Assembly (NCBI RefSeq): GCF_000315425.1
Contig: NZ_JH992922.1
Coordinates: 460,873 to 524,872, forward strand
Reading direction: 5' to 3'
Length of the DNA: 64,000 nt
Source of the DNA: Massilia timonae CCUG 45783
GTDB taxonomy: Bacteria > Pseudomonadota > Gammaproteobacteria > Burkholderiales > Burkholderiaceae_D
Positions within the stretch are counted from its first letter, which is position 1, and every line of letters begins with the position of its first letter. The notes below the pieces were generated by a model, which saw nothing but the letters and a program-made list of their open reading frames with translations, ran no database searches and was not told where the DNA came from. The position numbers were made by a program, and so were the translations under genes. Of this stretch, positions 40,389 through 48,671 are shown one piece after another.

Positions 40389-40465
40389 TGGTGGGCGGTG
40401 CAGGATTCGAACCTGCGACCCCTTGGATGTCGACCAAGTATTCTAACCAGCTGAACTAACCGCCC
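40389..40465 (-). tRNA. tRNA-Val (anticodon GAC), CCA encoded
   Basis: 77 bases on the minus strand including a genomic CCA. The acceptor arms GGGCGGT/ACCGCCC pair perfectly and the discriminator base is A. The T arm is GCAGG-TTCGAAT-CCTGC. The anticodon arm is CTTGG-TCGACAT-CCAAG, giving anticodon GAC (Val). Base 33 would be C rather than the near-universal U. The D arm resembles tRNA-Asp. Since A35, C36 and A73 match Val identity, Val is the call. Confidence 0.85.
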
Positions 40466-40475
40466 GGGGAGCCGA

Positions 40476-40505
40476 ATTATAAGTGCCGGGCTTAAAGTTT
40501 TGCAA
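40476..40505 (-). promoter_or_regulatory. Promoter of the tRNA-Val gene
   Basis: On the minus strand: TTGCAA (40500-40505), 18-base spacer, perfect TATAAT (40476-40481). The predicted transcript start lies only a few bases before the tRNA 5' end at 40465. Confidence 0.8.
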
Positions 40506-40870
40506 TAGCTTTTTTCGCGTGCCCGTCAATTTCTGTGCTCCTCGTCCGCGGCCGCGCCGGGACGGCGAGGCGAATCGCGGGTTGAAGATGCCGCCCCGAA
40601 ATGCTATTGTACAAATGTTTTCCGAGGGTCGACCGCGTCGCGCGCACCTGGCGCACGTGATTTTCCGGCATCCATGCCGGCGCTGTCCGCCCTCTTCCGC
40701 CTGGCGGTTCCCGATGTGTCGAACGCGCATTCCTACAGAAGAGAGCGCCGCTTGTCGCATCCCGCCTTTCTCCGGCCCGCGCGCCTCCCCGGCGAGCATC
40801 GCAGGCCCAGACCCGGTCCGCCACCCAACCCATGGCTCATGGGCGGACGCATCGCTGCAAAGGATGAAGA
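40506..40870 (+). promoter_or_regulatory. Upstream region of ggpS with one candidate promoter
   Basis: 365 bases without a supported gene. A candidate promoter reads TTGAAG (40582-40587), 17-base spacer, TATTGT (40605-40610). It implies a 5' untranslated leader of about 250 bases before the ATG at 40871. An AAGGA box precedes that ATG. No riboswitch class was recognised. Confidence 0.45.
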
Positions 40871-43189
40871 ATGACTGTCATTGAAACACGCCACTGGCCG
40901 CGCCAGCTCGATCCCTCACGCCTGGTGCTGGCTACCGACCTCGACGGTACGCTGCTGGCCGGCACCCACGAGGCGCGGCGCCGCATCCGCGAACTGTTTT
41001 CCGGCGCCCTGCCGGAAGCAAAACTGGTGTTCGTCACCGGCCGCGGCCTGGAAACCGTCATTCCCCTGCTGTCCGACCCAACGGTGCCGCGCCCCCATTA
41101 CATCATCGCCGACGTCGGCGCCACCATCGTCGACGCCGACCTGCGCCCGGTCGAACCGCTGGCGCACGAGATCGCGGCGCGCTGGCCGGGCAGCCAGGCG
41201 GTATTGAAAGCGCTGGCCGATTTCCCGGAGCTGGTGCGCCAGTCGGTGCCGCAGGAACGCCGCGTTTCCTTCTACGCCACCGAGGAGGCCCTGACGCCTG
41301 AACTCCGGAATGCCGTCGACGCCCTCGGCTGCGACCTGCTGTTCTCGGCCGGCCGCTACCTGGACGTGCTGCCGCGCGGCGTCGGCAAGGGCGTCGCGGT
41401 GCGCCGCCTGGCCGAAGTCGCCGGTTTCGATCCGGCCCATATCGTGGTGGCGGGCGACACCCTGAACGACCTGTCGATGTTCGAGGCGGGCTTTCGCGGC
41501 GTGGTGGTCGGCGCCGCCGAACCGGCGCTGGTGCAGGCGGTGCGCAAGATGCCGCGCGTGGTGGTGGCCGACGCCGCCGGCTGCGGCGGCATCCTGCAGG
41601 CCTTCGGCCGCCACGGCCTGCGCCTGGACGGCGACGCCGTGGCGCATGACGCGACCTCCTACGGCGAGGCCGAGCTGGTGATGGTCTACCACCGCCTGCC
41701 CTATGACGAAGTGGTGGAAGGCGGCGTCACCTACCAGCGCCGCCCGAAAAGCCCGAACGGCATCATGCCGACCCTGCTCAGCTTTTTCGCCGGCGGGCGC
41801 AAGGGCTCGTGGGTCGCCTGGTCGCAGCAGGCCAGCCGGACGCCGAGCGGGTTCATCCCGCACGTGGCCGTCGACGCCCAGCGCTACCCGCAACTCAAGG
41901 CGGCCCGGATTCCGCTGACGGCGGACGACATCGACCAGTTCTACAAGAAGTTCTCGAAAGAGGCGTTCTGGCCGATCATCTTCTCCTTCCCCGATAAGGC
42001 CGAATTCCGCCAGGACCACTGGGAGCGCTTCCTGGAAGTCAACCGCCTGTTCGCCGAGCAGACCGCGCGCGAGGCGGCGCCCGGCGCCACCGCCTGGATC
42101 CACGACTACAACCTGTGGATGGTGCCGGCCTTCCTGCGCCCGCTGCGCCCGGACCTGACGATCGCCTTCTTCCACCACACCGCCTTCCCTTCCAGCGACG
42201 TGTTCAACATCCTGCCGTGGCGCAACGACATCATCGGCAGCCTGCTGCAGTGCGACTACGTCGGCTTCCACATCCCGCGCTACGTCGAGAACTTCGTCGA
42301 CGCCGCGCGCTCCTGCGCGCCGGTCGAGGTGCTGGATGCGGTGCCGTGCGCGCCGCGCTACCTGACCTTCGGCTGCGCGCTGGGCGTGGACCGCATGCAC
42401 AGCGCGCTCGAAGTGGGCGGACGCCGGGTCACGCTGGGCGCCCATCCGGTGGGCACCAACGCCGGCCTGATCGACGACCTGGTCAGGAGCGACGATATTC
42501 AGCGCCAGATCGCCGAATGGGACGAGTACCTGGATGGCCGCACCGGCATCATCTCGATCGAGCGCCTCGATTACGTCAAGGGCTCGCTGGAGAAGCTGCA
42601 GGCCTACGAGCGCATGCTCGAACAGCATCCCGAGCTGCTGGGGAAGGTCATGCTCATCAACATCATCACGCCGGCGGCGTCGGGCATGGAGATCTACGAC
42701 AGCCTGCGCGAGGAACTGGACCGCACCGTGGGCCGCATCAACGGCCGCTTCTCGACCCTGGACTGGGTGCCGGTGCGCTACTTCTACCGCTCGCTGCCGT
42801 TCGAGGAAGTCGTGGCCCACTACGCCGCCTGCGACGTCGCCTGGATCACGCCGCTGCGCGACGGCCTGAACCTGGTGGCCAAGGAATACGTTGCCACCCG
42901 CCACGCTGCGGGCCGTCCCGGCACGCTGGTGCTGTCCGAATTCGCCGGCGCCGCGGTCGAGCTGCACGGCGCGCTGCTGGTGAACCCGTATGACAGGAAC
43001 GCGATGAGCGCGACGCTCTACCACGCGCTGACCATGGGCGCCGACGAAGTAGCCTACCGCTCCGGCCGCATGGCCGCGATCGTGCGCGACCGCGACGTGG
43101 CGCGCTGGGGCGACGACTTCCTGGCCGCATTGGCCGCCCTGCCGTCATCCGGGCACGACGACGCCCACGAAGAGCGCTCCGCCGCCTGA
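40871..43189 (+). CDS. ggpS: Bifunctional glucosylglycerol-phosphate phosphatase/synthase (GgpPS-like)
   Basis: 772 residues. The N-terminal HAD phosphatase (about residues 18-255) has DLDGT at 23-27 and a downstream GDTLNDLSMFE motif. The C-terminal GT20 synthase (about 260-750) has HDYNLWMVPAFLRPLRPD, FFHHTAFPSSDVFNILPWR and RDGLNLVAKEY. The YNLW and FNILPWR forms match glucosylglycerol-phosphate synthases rather than trehalose-6-phosphate synthases. Such phosphatase-synthase fusions make the osmolyte glucosylglycerol in several proteobacteria. An MscS channel gene follows 36 bases on, so the pair probably serves osmotic adaptation. Trehalose-type activity is the alternative. Confidence 0.85.
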   Translation: MTVIETRHWPRQLDPSRLVLATDLDGTLLAGTHEARRRIRELFSGALPEAKLVFVTGRGLETVIPLLSDPTVPRPHYIIADVGATIVDADLRPVEPLAHEIAARWPGSQAVLKALADFPELVRQSVPQERRVSFYATEEALTPELRNAVDALGCDLLFSAGRYLDVLPRGVGKGVAVRRLAEVAGFDPAHIVVAGDTLNDLSMFEAGFRGVVVGAAEPALVQAVRKMPRVVVADAAGCGGILQAFGRHGLRLDGDAVAHDATSYGEAELVMVYHRLPYDEVVEGGVTYQRRPKSPNGIMPTLLSFFAGGRKGSWVAWSQQASRTPSGFIPHVAVDAQRYPQLKAARIPLTADDIDQFYKKFSKEAFWPIIFSFPDKAEFRQDHWERFLEVNRLFAEQTAREAAPGATAWIHDYNLWMVPAFLRPLRPDLTIAFFHHTAFPSSDVFNILPWRNDIIGSLLQCDYVGFHIPRYVENFVDAARSCAPVEVLDAVPCAPRYLTFGCALGVDRMHSALEVGGRRVTLGAHPVGTNAGLIDDLVRSDDIQRQIAEWDEYLDGRTGIISIERLDYVKGSLEKLQAYERMLEQHPELLGKVMLINIITPAASGMEIYDSLREELDRTVGRINGRFSTLDWVPVRYFYRSLPFEEVVAHYAACDVAWITPLRDGLNLVAKEYVATRHAAGRPGTLVLSEFAGAAVELHGALLVNPYDRNAMSATLYHALTMGADEVAYRSGRMAAIVRDRDVARWGDDFLAALAALPSSGHDDAHEERSAA

Positions 43190-43225
43190 AGCTTGAACAT
43201 TGAATGAAAGGGAAATGAAACCGTG

Positions 43226-44338
43226 ATGGAATACGTCATCCTCAAGAATCCGGTCGCCGACTGGCTGGTCGCGCTGGTCGTGGTCGCGGCCGTGGCGGCC
43301 GGGCTGGACGCCGTCAAGTCGATCCTGGCGCGGCGCCTGGCGGCGCTTGCCGCGCGCACCGACGCCAAGTGGGACGACATCGCGGTCGCCGCGCTGCGCT
43401 CGACCAAGCTGCTGGTGCTGATCATCGTCGGCATCTATGCCGGCGCCAGCTTCCTGGCGCTGCCGGACAAGGCGCAGCTGTTCATCGGCCGCGTCACCAT
43501 CACCGCGGTGCTGATCCAGGTCGCGATCTGGGGCGACCGCGCGCTGCGCACCTGGCTGGTGGCGACCCGCGCCCAGCGCAACGAAGACCCGGACCGCATC
43601 ACCTCCTCGGCCGCCATCGCCTTCCTGGTGCGGGTGGCGCTGTGGGCGGTGGTGGCCCTGATGGTGCTGGACAACCTGGGCGTGAACATCACCACCCTGG
43701 TGGCCAGCCTGGGGATCGGCGGTATCGCCATCGCGCTGGCGGTGCAGAGCATCCTGGGCGACCTGTTCGCCTCGCTCTCCATCGTTCTGGACAAACCGTT
43801 CGTGGTGGGCGACTTCATCATCGTCGACAAGATGCTGGGCACGGTCGAGAAGATCGGCCTGAAGACCACCCGCGTGCGCAGCCTCTCCGGCGAGCAGATC
43901 GTGTTTTCCAATAACGACCTGCTCAAGAGCCGCATCCAGAACCTGCGCCGCATGGAGTCGCGCCGCGTCGTATTCCAGTTCGGGGTGTCGCACCTGACGC
44001 CGGCGACCCTGCTGCGTGGCTTGCCGGAGATGGTGCAGCAGATCGTCGCGGCCCAGCCGCAGGTGCGCTTCGACCGCGCCCACCTGGCCGGCATCGCGGC
44101 GCCGGTGTTCAACTACGAGGTGGTGTACTACGTCGACAACACCGACTACACCGTCTACATGAACGTGCAGCAGGAGATCTACCTGAGCATCCTCGCCGGA
44201 CTCGAGGAACGCGGCGTGTCGCTGGCCCTGCCGGTGCAGCTGGTGCGGCTGGCGCGCGATCAGTCGCAGCTTGCGCAGGCCGCGCAAGCGGTGGACCAGG
44301 CCGCGTGGACCGGCGGGGACGACGCCAGGGCCGCGTAA
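43226..44338 (+). CDS. Small-conductance mechanosensitive ion channel (MscS family)
   Basis: 370 residues. Four or five transmembrane helices are followed by the pore helix and beta domain; the pore segment includes LASLGIGGIAIALAVQSILG with small residues on one face, then DLFASLSIVLDKPFVVGDFI, the MscS signature. The C-terminus is a soluble vestibule domain. It opens on membrane tension to release solutes on hypo-osmotic shock. It follows ggpS closely and so is likely co-transcribed: one gene builds an osmolyte and the other can vent it. GTG at 43223 is an alternative start. Confidence 0.92.
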   Translation: MEYVILKNPVADWLVALVVVAAVAAGLDAVKSILARRLAALAARTDAKWDDIAVAALRSTKLLVLIIVGIYAGASFLALPDKAQLFIGRVTITAVLIQVAIWGDRALRTWLVATRAQRNEDPDRITSSAAIAFLVRVALWAVVALMVLDNLGVNITTLVASLGIGGIAIALAVQSILGDLFASLSIVLDKPFVVGDFIIVDKMLGTVEKIGLKTTRVRSLSGEQIVFSNNDLLKSRIQNLRRMESRRVVFQFGVSHLTPATLLRGLPEMVQQIVAAQPQVRFDRAHLAGIAAPVFNYEVVYYVDNTDYTVYMNVQQEIYLSILAGLEERGVSLALPVQLVRLARDQSQLAQAAQAVDQAAWTGGDDARAA

Positions 44339-44344
44339 GCCCGG

Positions 44345-44554
44345 TCAGGCGGCCCTGGCCAGGACCGCCAGCACCCCGTCCGCGGTCAGCGCGCTGGACG
44401 CCGGATTCTGGCCGGTGACCAGCCTGGCGTCCGTGATCGCGAACGGGGCCCAATCCTCGGCGCCGCGCTCATAGCGGCCGCCCAGCTCGCGCATCCGCGA
44501 GGCCAGCAGCCAGGGCGCGTTCGCGGCGATGTCTGCCGCGCCGGTGAAGCCATC
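44345..44554 (-). pseudogene. DJ-1/PfpI family remnant (C-terminal part only)
   Basis: About 70 codons encode a typical C-terminus of a DJ-1/PfpI-type class I amidotransferase-like protein, with GGRYERGAEDWAPF, LVTGQNPASSALTADGVL and an intact stop. The nucleophile-Cys region and the rest (about 150 residues) are missing; the frame upstream becomes low-complexity Arg-rich sequence. It ends 6 bases from the mscS stop, convergent with it. I infer a deletion or rearrangement that removed the 5' part. Confidence 0.65.
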
Positions 44555-44999
44555 ATCGCGCCGCCGGCCGCCCCGTCGTGACCGGAAACTCGGCAATCTT
44601 TGCCCGATCCTGCTATCAAAGACGTGAGCACATGTACTCAGCGTCCTCTTCCTGCCCCGAACCGTCCTGTTGACCGTGTTCGTATCTGACAGGCGTGACT
44701 TTCCCGCCTCCCGCCGATTACATCGGCAGCAGTGCCTGACGTCACCGCCAGACTCGCCACGGGTAGCGCCGTTCTCTCTGCAAGAGCGATGGTGGCGGAC
44801 CGTGCTTCATACGCCATAACTCGATACTGACCGCACGCCATACACATCCAACGTCTTCGATCTCTGTCGCTTGGTTTTCGCAACAAAGATGAGTCATGTG
44901 ATGGTGTGCTTCCTTGCCAGTATACGTAGCATCAGACACCGGTGATGGAGCCAGAGTTCCGCTCCAAACCCGTTTCGCGGCCCCGAAATGGGCGCTACC
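44555..44999. other. Gap of about 445 bases before the AraC gene, no supported gene
   Basis: The segment is less GC-rich than its neighbours. Open frames here (for example 44638-44886 minus) look like no known family and lack a credible start. It may contain the promoter of the AraC gene and the breakpoint that removed the 5' part of the DJ-1 gene. No insertion sequence ends were recognised. Confidence 0.5.
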
Positions 45000-45899
45000 A
45001 TGAGCGGCATGGACACCCGACTTCTCGACGCCGTGCTGCGCCATGCGCAAGACAATGCCGATGCCGGCGGCATTGCCCGCACGCCCATCCCCGGCCTGAT
45101 CACGATCTATTCGACCGGCCGCACCGAGCTGAGCTACCAGATCCCGCGCCCGCTCGCCTGCCTGGTCTTGCAAGGAAGCAAGCACGTGACGATGGGCAGC
45201 CAGTCGTTCACCTTCAATGCCGGCGATTCGCTCCTGATCATGGCCGACGTTCCGACCGTCAGCCAGATCACGCAAGCCAGCGCCGCCGCGCCCTATTGCG
45301 CGCTGGCGCTGGACCTGTCGCCCGAAGTCATCGCCGACCTGATGACCGAGATCGCGGTGGTGGAAGCGGGCGACGAGGCGCCGGTGCGCATCGAGCCCAC
45401 CGAAGACCAGCTCGTGGACGTCACGCTGCGCCTGATGCGCATGCTCGAACGGCCGGCGTCGATCCCGGTATTGAAGGGGGCCCTGATCAGGGAATTCCAT
45501 TACTGGCTGCTGGCCGGGCGCCACGGCGCCGCGATCCGGCGCCTGGGGCTGCCGGACAGCCAGGTGCGGCGCATCGCGCGCGCGGTGGCGCTGCTGCGCA
45601 CGAACTATGCCCAGCGCCTGCCGGTGGAGCAATTGGCGAAGCTGGCCGGCATGAGTCCTTCGTCCTTCCACCAGCATTTCCGCGCCGTGACCTCGCTCAC
45701 GCCGCTGCAATTCCAGAAGCAGCTGCGCCTGATCGAGGCGCGGCGCCTGATGCTGGCCGAAGGCAAGAATGCGAGCAATGCCGCCCATGCGGTCGGGTAC
45801 GAGAGCGTGCAGCAGTTTACGCGCGAATACGGGCGCATGTTCGGCATGCCCCCGGTGCGCGAAGTCGCGGCCCAGGCCCGGCTGCACGCCGCGGCCTGA
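45000..45899 (+). CDS. AraC-family transcriptional regulator (AraC_N cupin type)
   Basis: 299 residues from ATG 45000; in-frame ATGs at 44988 and 45009 are alternatives. The N-terminal AraC_N-type domain has PRPLACLVLQGSKHVTMG and FNAGDSLLIMADVP. The C-terminal double helix-turn-helix domain has VEQLAKLAGMSPSSFHQHFRAVT and ASNAAHAVGYESVQQFTREYGRMFG, a strong AraC signature. Such regulators often control a neighbouring oxidoreductase; here an SDR gene is convergent 39 bases away, and a DJ-1 remnant lies upstream. Confidence 0.92.
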   Translation: MSGMDTRLLDAVLRHAQDNADAGGIARTPIPGLITIYSTGRTELSYQIPRPLACLVLQGSKHVTMGSQSFTFNAGDSLLIMADVPTVSQITQASAAAPYCALALDLSPEVIADLMTEIAVVEAGDEAPVRIEPTEDQLVDVTLRLMRMLERPASIPVLKGALIREFHYWLLAGRHGAAIRRLGLPDSQVRRIARAVALLRTNYAQRLPVEQLAKLAGMSPSSFHQHFRAVTSLTPLQFQKQLRLIEARRLMLAEGKNASNAAHAVGYESVQQFTREYGRMFGMPPVREVAAQARLHAAA

Positions 45900-45938
45900 G
45901 GCGCCCTTCCTCGTTCGGGCGCGCCCGCCTCGGTGCGG

Positions 45939-46694
45939 TCAGATGGTCTGGCCGTCCGAGACCTCGATGCGCTGCCCGGTGATCCAGCGGTTGTCCTCGC
46001 CCAGCAGGCTGGCGATCATCGGGCCGATATCGTCCGGCACGCCGACCCGGCCGAGGGCGATCATGCCGGCGAAGGCGGCGTTCATGTCCGGCGTGTCGCG
46101 CACCGCGCCGCCCAGGAAATCGGTCTCGATCGCGCCCGGCGCCACCGTGTTGACCGCGATGCCGCGGCTGCCCAGTTCGCGCGCCAGGTAGACGCTCAGG
46201 ATCTCGACCGCCCCCTTGACCGCCGCATAGGCGCCGAAGCCCGGGTAGGAGACGCGGGTCAGGCCGGTCGACAGGTTGACGATGCGCCCGCCGTCGGCCA
46301 GCAGCGGCAGCAGCGCCTGGGTCAGGAAGAACACGCCCTTGAAGTGGACGTCCACCAGGCGGTCGAACTGGGCCTGGGTGGTGTCCTCGATCAGCGCCGC
46401 GTCGCCATGGCCGGCGTTGTTGACCAGGTGGTCGAAGCTGTCGCGGCCCCAGGTTTGCTTCAGCGCGGCGCGCAGGTGCTCGACGAACAGCGGGAAACCG
46501 GCGACGTCGCCGACGTCGAGCCGCAGCGCCAGCGCCTGGCGGCCCATGGCGCGGATCTGGTCGACCACGGCCTGGGCGTCCTGCTCGCGGCTCTGGTAAG
46601 TGATGATGACGTCGCCGCCCTTCTGCGCGATGTGCAGCGCGGTGTTGCGGCCCAGGCCGCGGCTGGCGCCGGTGACGAGTGCGATCTTGTTCAT
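45939..46694 (-). CDS. SDR family oxidoreductase
   Basis: 251 residues, a classical short-chain dehydrogenase. The cofactor loop is TGASRGLG (residues 8-15), then NNAG, the catalytic Ser in NLSTG, YAAVK with the catalytic Tyr and Lys, and PGAIETD. The arrangement fits NAD(P)-dependent reduction of a ketone or aldehyde; the substrate cannot be told. It is convergent with the AraC gene and divergent from the ter operon. A GGAG box precedes the ATG. Confidence 0.93.
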   Translation of the reverse strand: MNKIALVTGASRGLGRNTALHIAQKGGDVIITYQSREQDAQAVVDQIRAMGRQALALRLDVGDVAGFPLFVEHLRAALKQTWGRDSFDHLVNNAGHGDAALIEDTTQAQFDRLVDVHFKGVFFLTQALLPLLADGGRIVNLSTGLTRVSYPGFGAYAAVKGAVEILSVYLARELGSRGIAVNTVAPGAIETDFLGGAVRDTPDMNAAFAGMIALGRVGVPDDIGPMIASLLGEDNRWITGQRIEVSDGQTI

Positions 46695-46883
46695 GGTGTG
46701 CTCCTTCAGGTGGGGTGGAAGAGCACCCAGTATCGGGTTCGGGCATGCTCTCCCGTTGCCGGAAGCTGGCCTCTTTTTGCCTGATTCTCCAAATCCGCAA
46801 ATGTGACATTCCGGGGGCCAAGGCGGGCGTAAGTACGTACATCCCTCTATGAAAGATGTTGAAATTCACGCGCTCCGGCCCCA

Positions 46884-46912
46884 TGTACAATTGATCAATT
46901 ACCGCCTATATT
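46884..46912 (+). promoter_or_regulatory. Candidate promoter and operator of the ter operon
   Basis: TGTACA (46884-46889), 17-base spacer, TATATT (46907-46912). A perfect 12-base palindrome AATTGATCAATT (46889-46900) lies inside the spacer, and CCGCC-TATATT-GGCGG surrounds the -10 box. The palindrome in the spacer is well placed to be a repressor or MerR-type activator site. No regulator of the operon is encoded next to it. Confidence 0.5.
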
Positions 46913-46982
46913 GGCGGATGCATCCCCGATGGCGACGGCGGCATCGTCGTCTATTTCATCCCTCAACGGAAAAGGAGTTCGC

Positions 46983-47558
46983 ATGGCAATCAGTCTGCAA
47001 AAAGGCGGCAACGTCAACCTGAGCAAGGAAGCACCGGGCCTGACCAAGGTCATCATCGGCTTGGGCTGGGATCCCCGCTCGACCGACGGTTCCGCCTTCG
47101 ACCTGGACGGCAGCGCTTTCCTGCTGAAGACCGACGCCAAGGTACGCGGCGACACCGACTTCATCTTCTACAACAACCTGAAATCGAGCGACGGCTCGGT
47201 GGTCCACGCCGGCGACAACACCACCGGCCAGGGCGACGGCGACGACGAGAAGCTGACCGTCGACCTGGCGCGCGTGCCGGCCGACATCGACAAGGTCTCG
47301 TTCTGCGTCACCATCCACGACGCCGACGCGCGCCGCCAGAACTTCGGCCAGGTGGGCAAGGCCTATATCCGCTGCCTGAACGCCGCCGGCGAAGCCGAGA
47401 TCGCACGCTACGACCTGTCCGAGGACAGCTCGACCGAAACCGCGATGATCTTCGGCGAACTGTACCGCGCCGGCAGCGAATGGAAGTTCCGCGCCGTCGG
47501 CCAGGGCTTCAAGGGCGGCCTCGGTCCGCTGGCACGCTCGTTCGGCGTCAACGTCTGA
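46983..47558 (+). CDS. terD: TerD-family tellurium resistance/stress protein
   Basis: 191 residues, the normal TerD length. It starts [20 protein letters not shown], and the calcium-binding segment reads [17 protein letters not shown]. The C-terminus is [15 protein letters not shown]. TerD-type proteins are cytoplasmic and bind Ca2+ or other cations in Ter stress systems. An AAGGAG box sets the start. It leads a seven-gene plus-strand set ending in terA; an ATP-grasp gene follows after 93 bases. Confidence 0.95.
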   Translation: MAISLQKGGNVNLSKEAPGLTKVIIGLGWDPRSTDGSAFDLDGSAFLLKTDAKVRGDTDFIFYNNLKSSDGSVVHAGDNTTGQGDGDDEKLTVDLARVPADIDKVSFCVTIHDADARRQNFGQVGKAYIRCLNAAGEAEIARYDLSEDSSTETAMIFGELYRAGSEWKFRAVGQGFKGGLGPLARSFGVNV

Positions 47559-47651
47559 GAGTTTCACAGGGAGCTTCCCTGACGGCCCGCGCCGCCTGGC
47601 GCGGGCCCGCAACGCCACGCCAGTGGCCGATCATCCATCAAGAGAGTCCAC

Positions 47652-48671
47652 ATGCGCGTCTGGTACAACAGGACGTTTTCGTCCGTGAATGCGGCGATCA
47701 AGCTGATCCGCGAGGCCGATACCGAAGGCCGTTTCACCATCATCCACAGCAACGCCAACCGCCATGCGCCGGCCGCGCGCCTGGCCCATGAATTCCACGT
47801 CGAGCCGACCGGCCTGAAAGGCGACGCCTATGTCGACTGGTGCCTCGCCTTCTGCCGCGACCACAGGATCGACATCTTCGTGCCGGGCCGCGAAGCCACC
47901 CTGCTGGCGGCCGAGCATGCGCGCTTCGCCGACATCAAGACCCGCGTGCTCAGCGCCGCCCCGCCGGCGCAGCTGAAACGCATCCACGACAAGGCCGATT
48001 TCTATGCCGCGACGGTGCTGCCGGACGCGCCGGTGGCGGCGTTCCGCCCCTTCGCGACCCTGGAGCAGTTCGACGCCGCCTATGCCGAGTTGCGCCCCCA
48101 CCATGCGAAGCTGTGCGTCAAGCCGGCGCACGGCATCTATGGCCTGGGCTTCGCCATCGTCGACGAAGAGCGCAGCAGCGCCGCGCTGCTGATCAAAGGC
48201 GTGGAGTACCACATCGGCTACCAGGACCTGCGCCGCGGGCTGGGAGAGCTGGAGACTTTCAACACCATGCTGCTGATGGAATTCCTGGACGGCCCCGAAT
48301 ACAGCGTCGACTGCGTGGGCGACCATGGGCGCCTGGTCACGGGCGTGGTACGCCGCAAGCTGCCGCAAGCCGGCAGCGGCCAGCTGATCGACATGCGCCA
48401 GGACATCCTGGATGCGACGACGCGCCTGGCCGCCGACTACCAGCTCAATGGCGTGTTCAACGTCCAGTTCCGCGAGGGCGGCGGCCGCCCGCGCCTGCTG
48501 GAAATCAATCCGCGCATGTCGGGCGGGATCGGCATGGCCTGCCTGGCCGGCCCCAACCTGCCCTATATCGCGCTGCGCGGCTTTGCCGAAGGCTACGATG
48601 GCCTCGAGATTCCCGCGCCGCGCCACGGCATGCGCGTGGCCGAAGTCAGCGTCGCGACGGAGCTGGCATGA
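47652..48671 (+). CDS. ATP-grasp ligase of the Ter biosynthetic operon (ATPgrasp_Ter type)
   Basis: 339 residues. A pre-ATP-grasp Rossmann part (about 1-105) is followed by the ATP-grasp core with KLCVKPAHGIYGLGF, LLMEFLDGPEYSVDCVG and the metal-binding LEINPRMSGGIG. Such enzymes join a carboxylate to an amine or thiol with ATP. In Ter-associated gene sets this family is predicted to act with two PRTases, a HAD enzyme and a CitE-like lyase to build a nucleoside-like small molecule. The product has not been established. Its stop overlaps the next start (ATGA). Confidence 0.87.
   Translation: MRVWYNRTFSSVNAAIKLIREADTEGRFTIIHSNANRHAPAARLAHEFHVEPTGLKGDAYVDWCLAFCRDHRIDIFVPGREATLLAAEHARFADIKTRVLSAAPPAQLKRIHDKADFYAATVLPDAPVAAFRPFATLEQFDAAYAELRPHHAKLCVKPAHGIYGLGFAIVDEERSSAALLIKGVEYHIGYQDLRRGLGELETFNTMLLMEFLDGPEYSVDCVGDHGRLVTGVVRRKLPQAGSGQLIDMRQDILDATTRLAADYQLNGVFNVQFREGGGRPRLLEINPRMSGGIGMACLAGPNLPYIALRGFAEGYDGLEIPAPRHGMRVAEVSVATELA

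Noticed and set aside
40871..43189. Trehalose-6-phosphate synthase/phosphatase (OtsA-OtsB fusion)
   Set aside because: GT20 motifs read HDYNLW and FNILPWR, as in glucosylglycerol-phosphate synthases, and the phosphatase is N-terminal. Kept only as an alternative.
44638..44886. 82-codon frame upstream of the AraC gene
   Set aside because: No family resemblance, unusual composition and no ribosome binding site; treated as non-coding.
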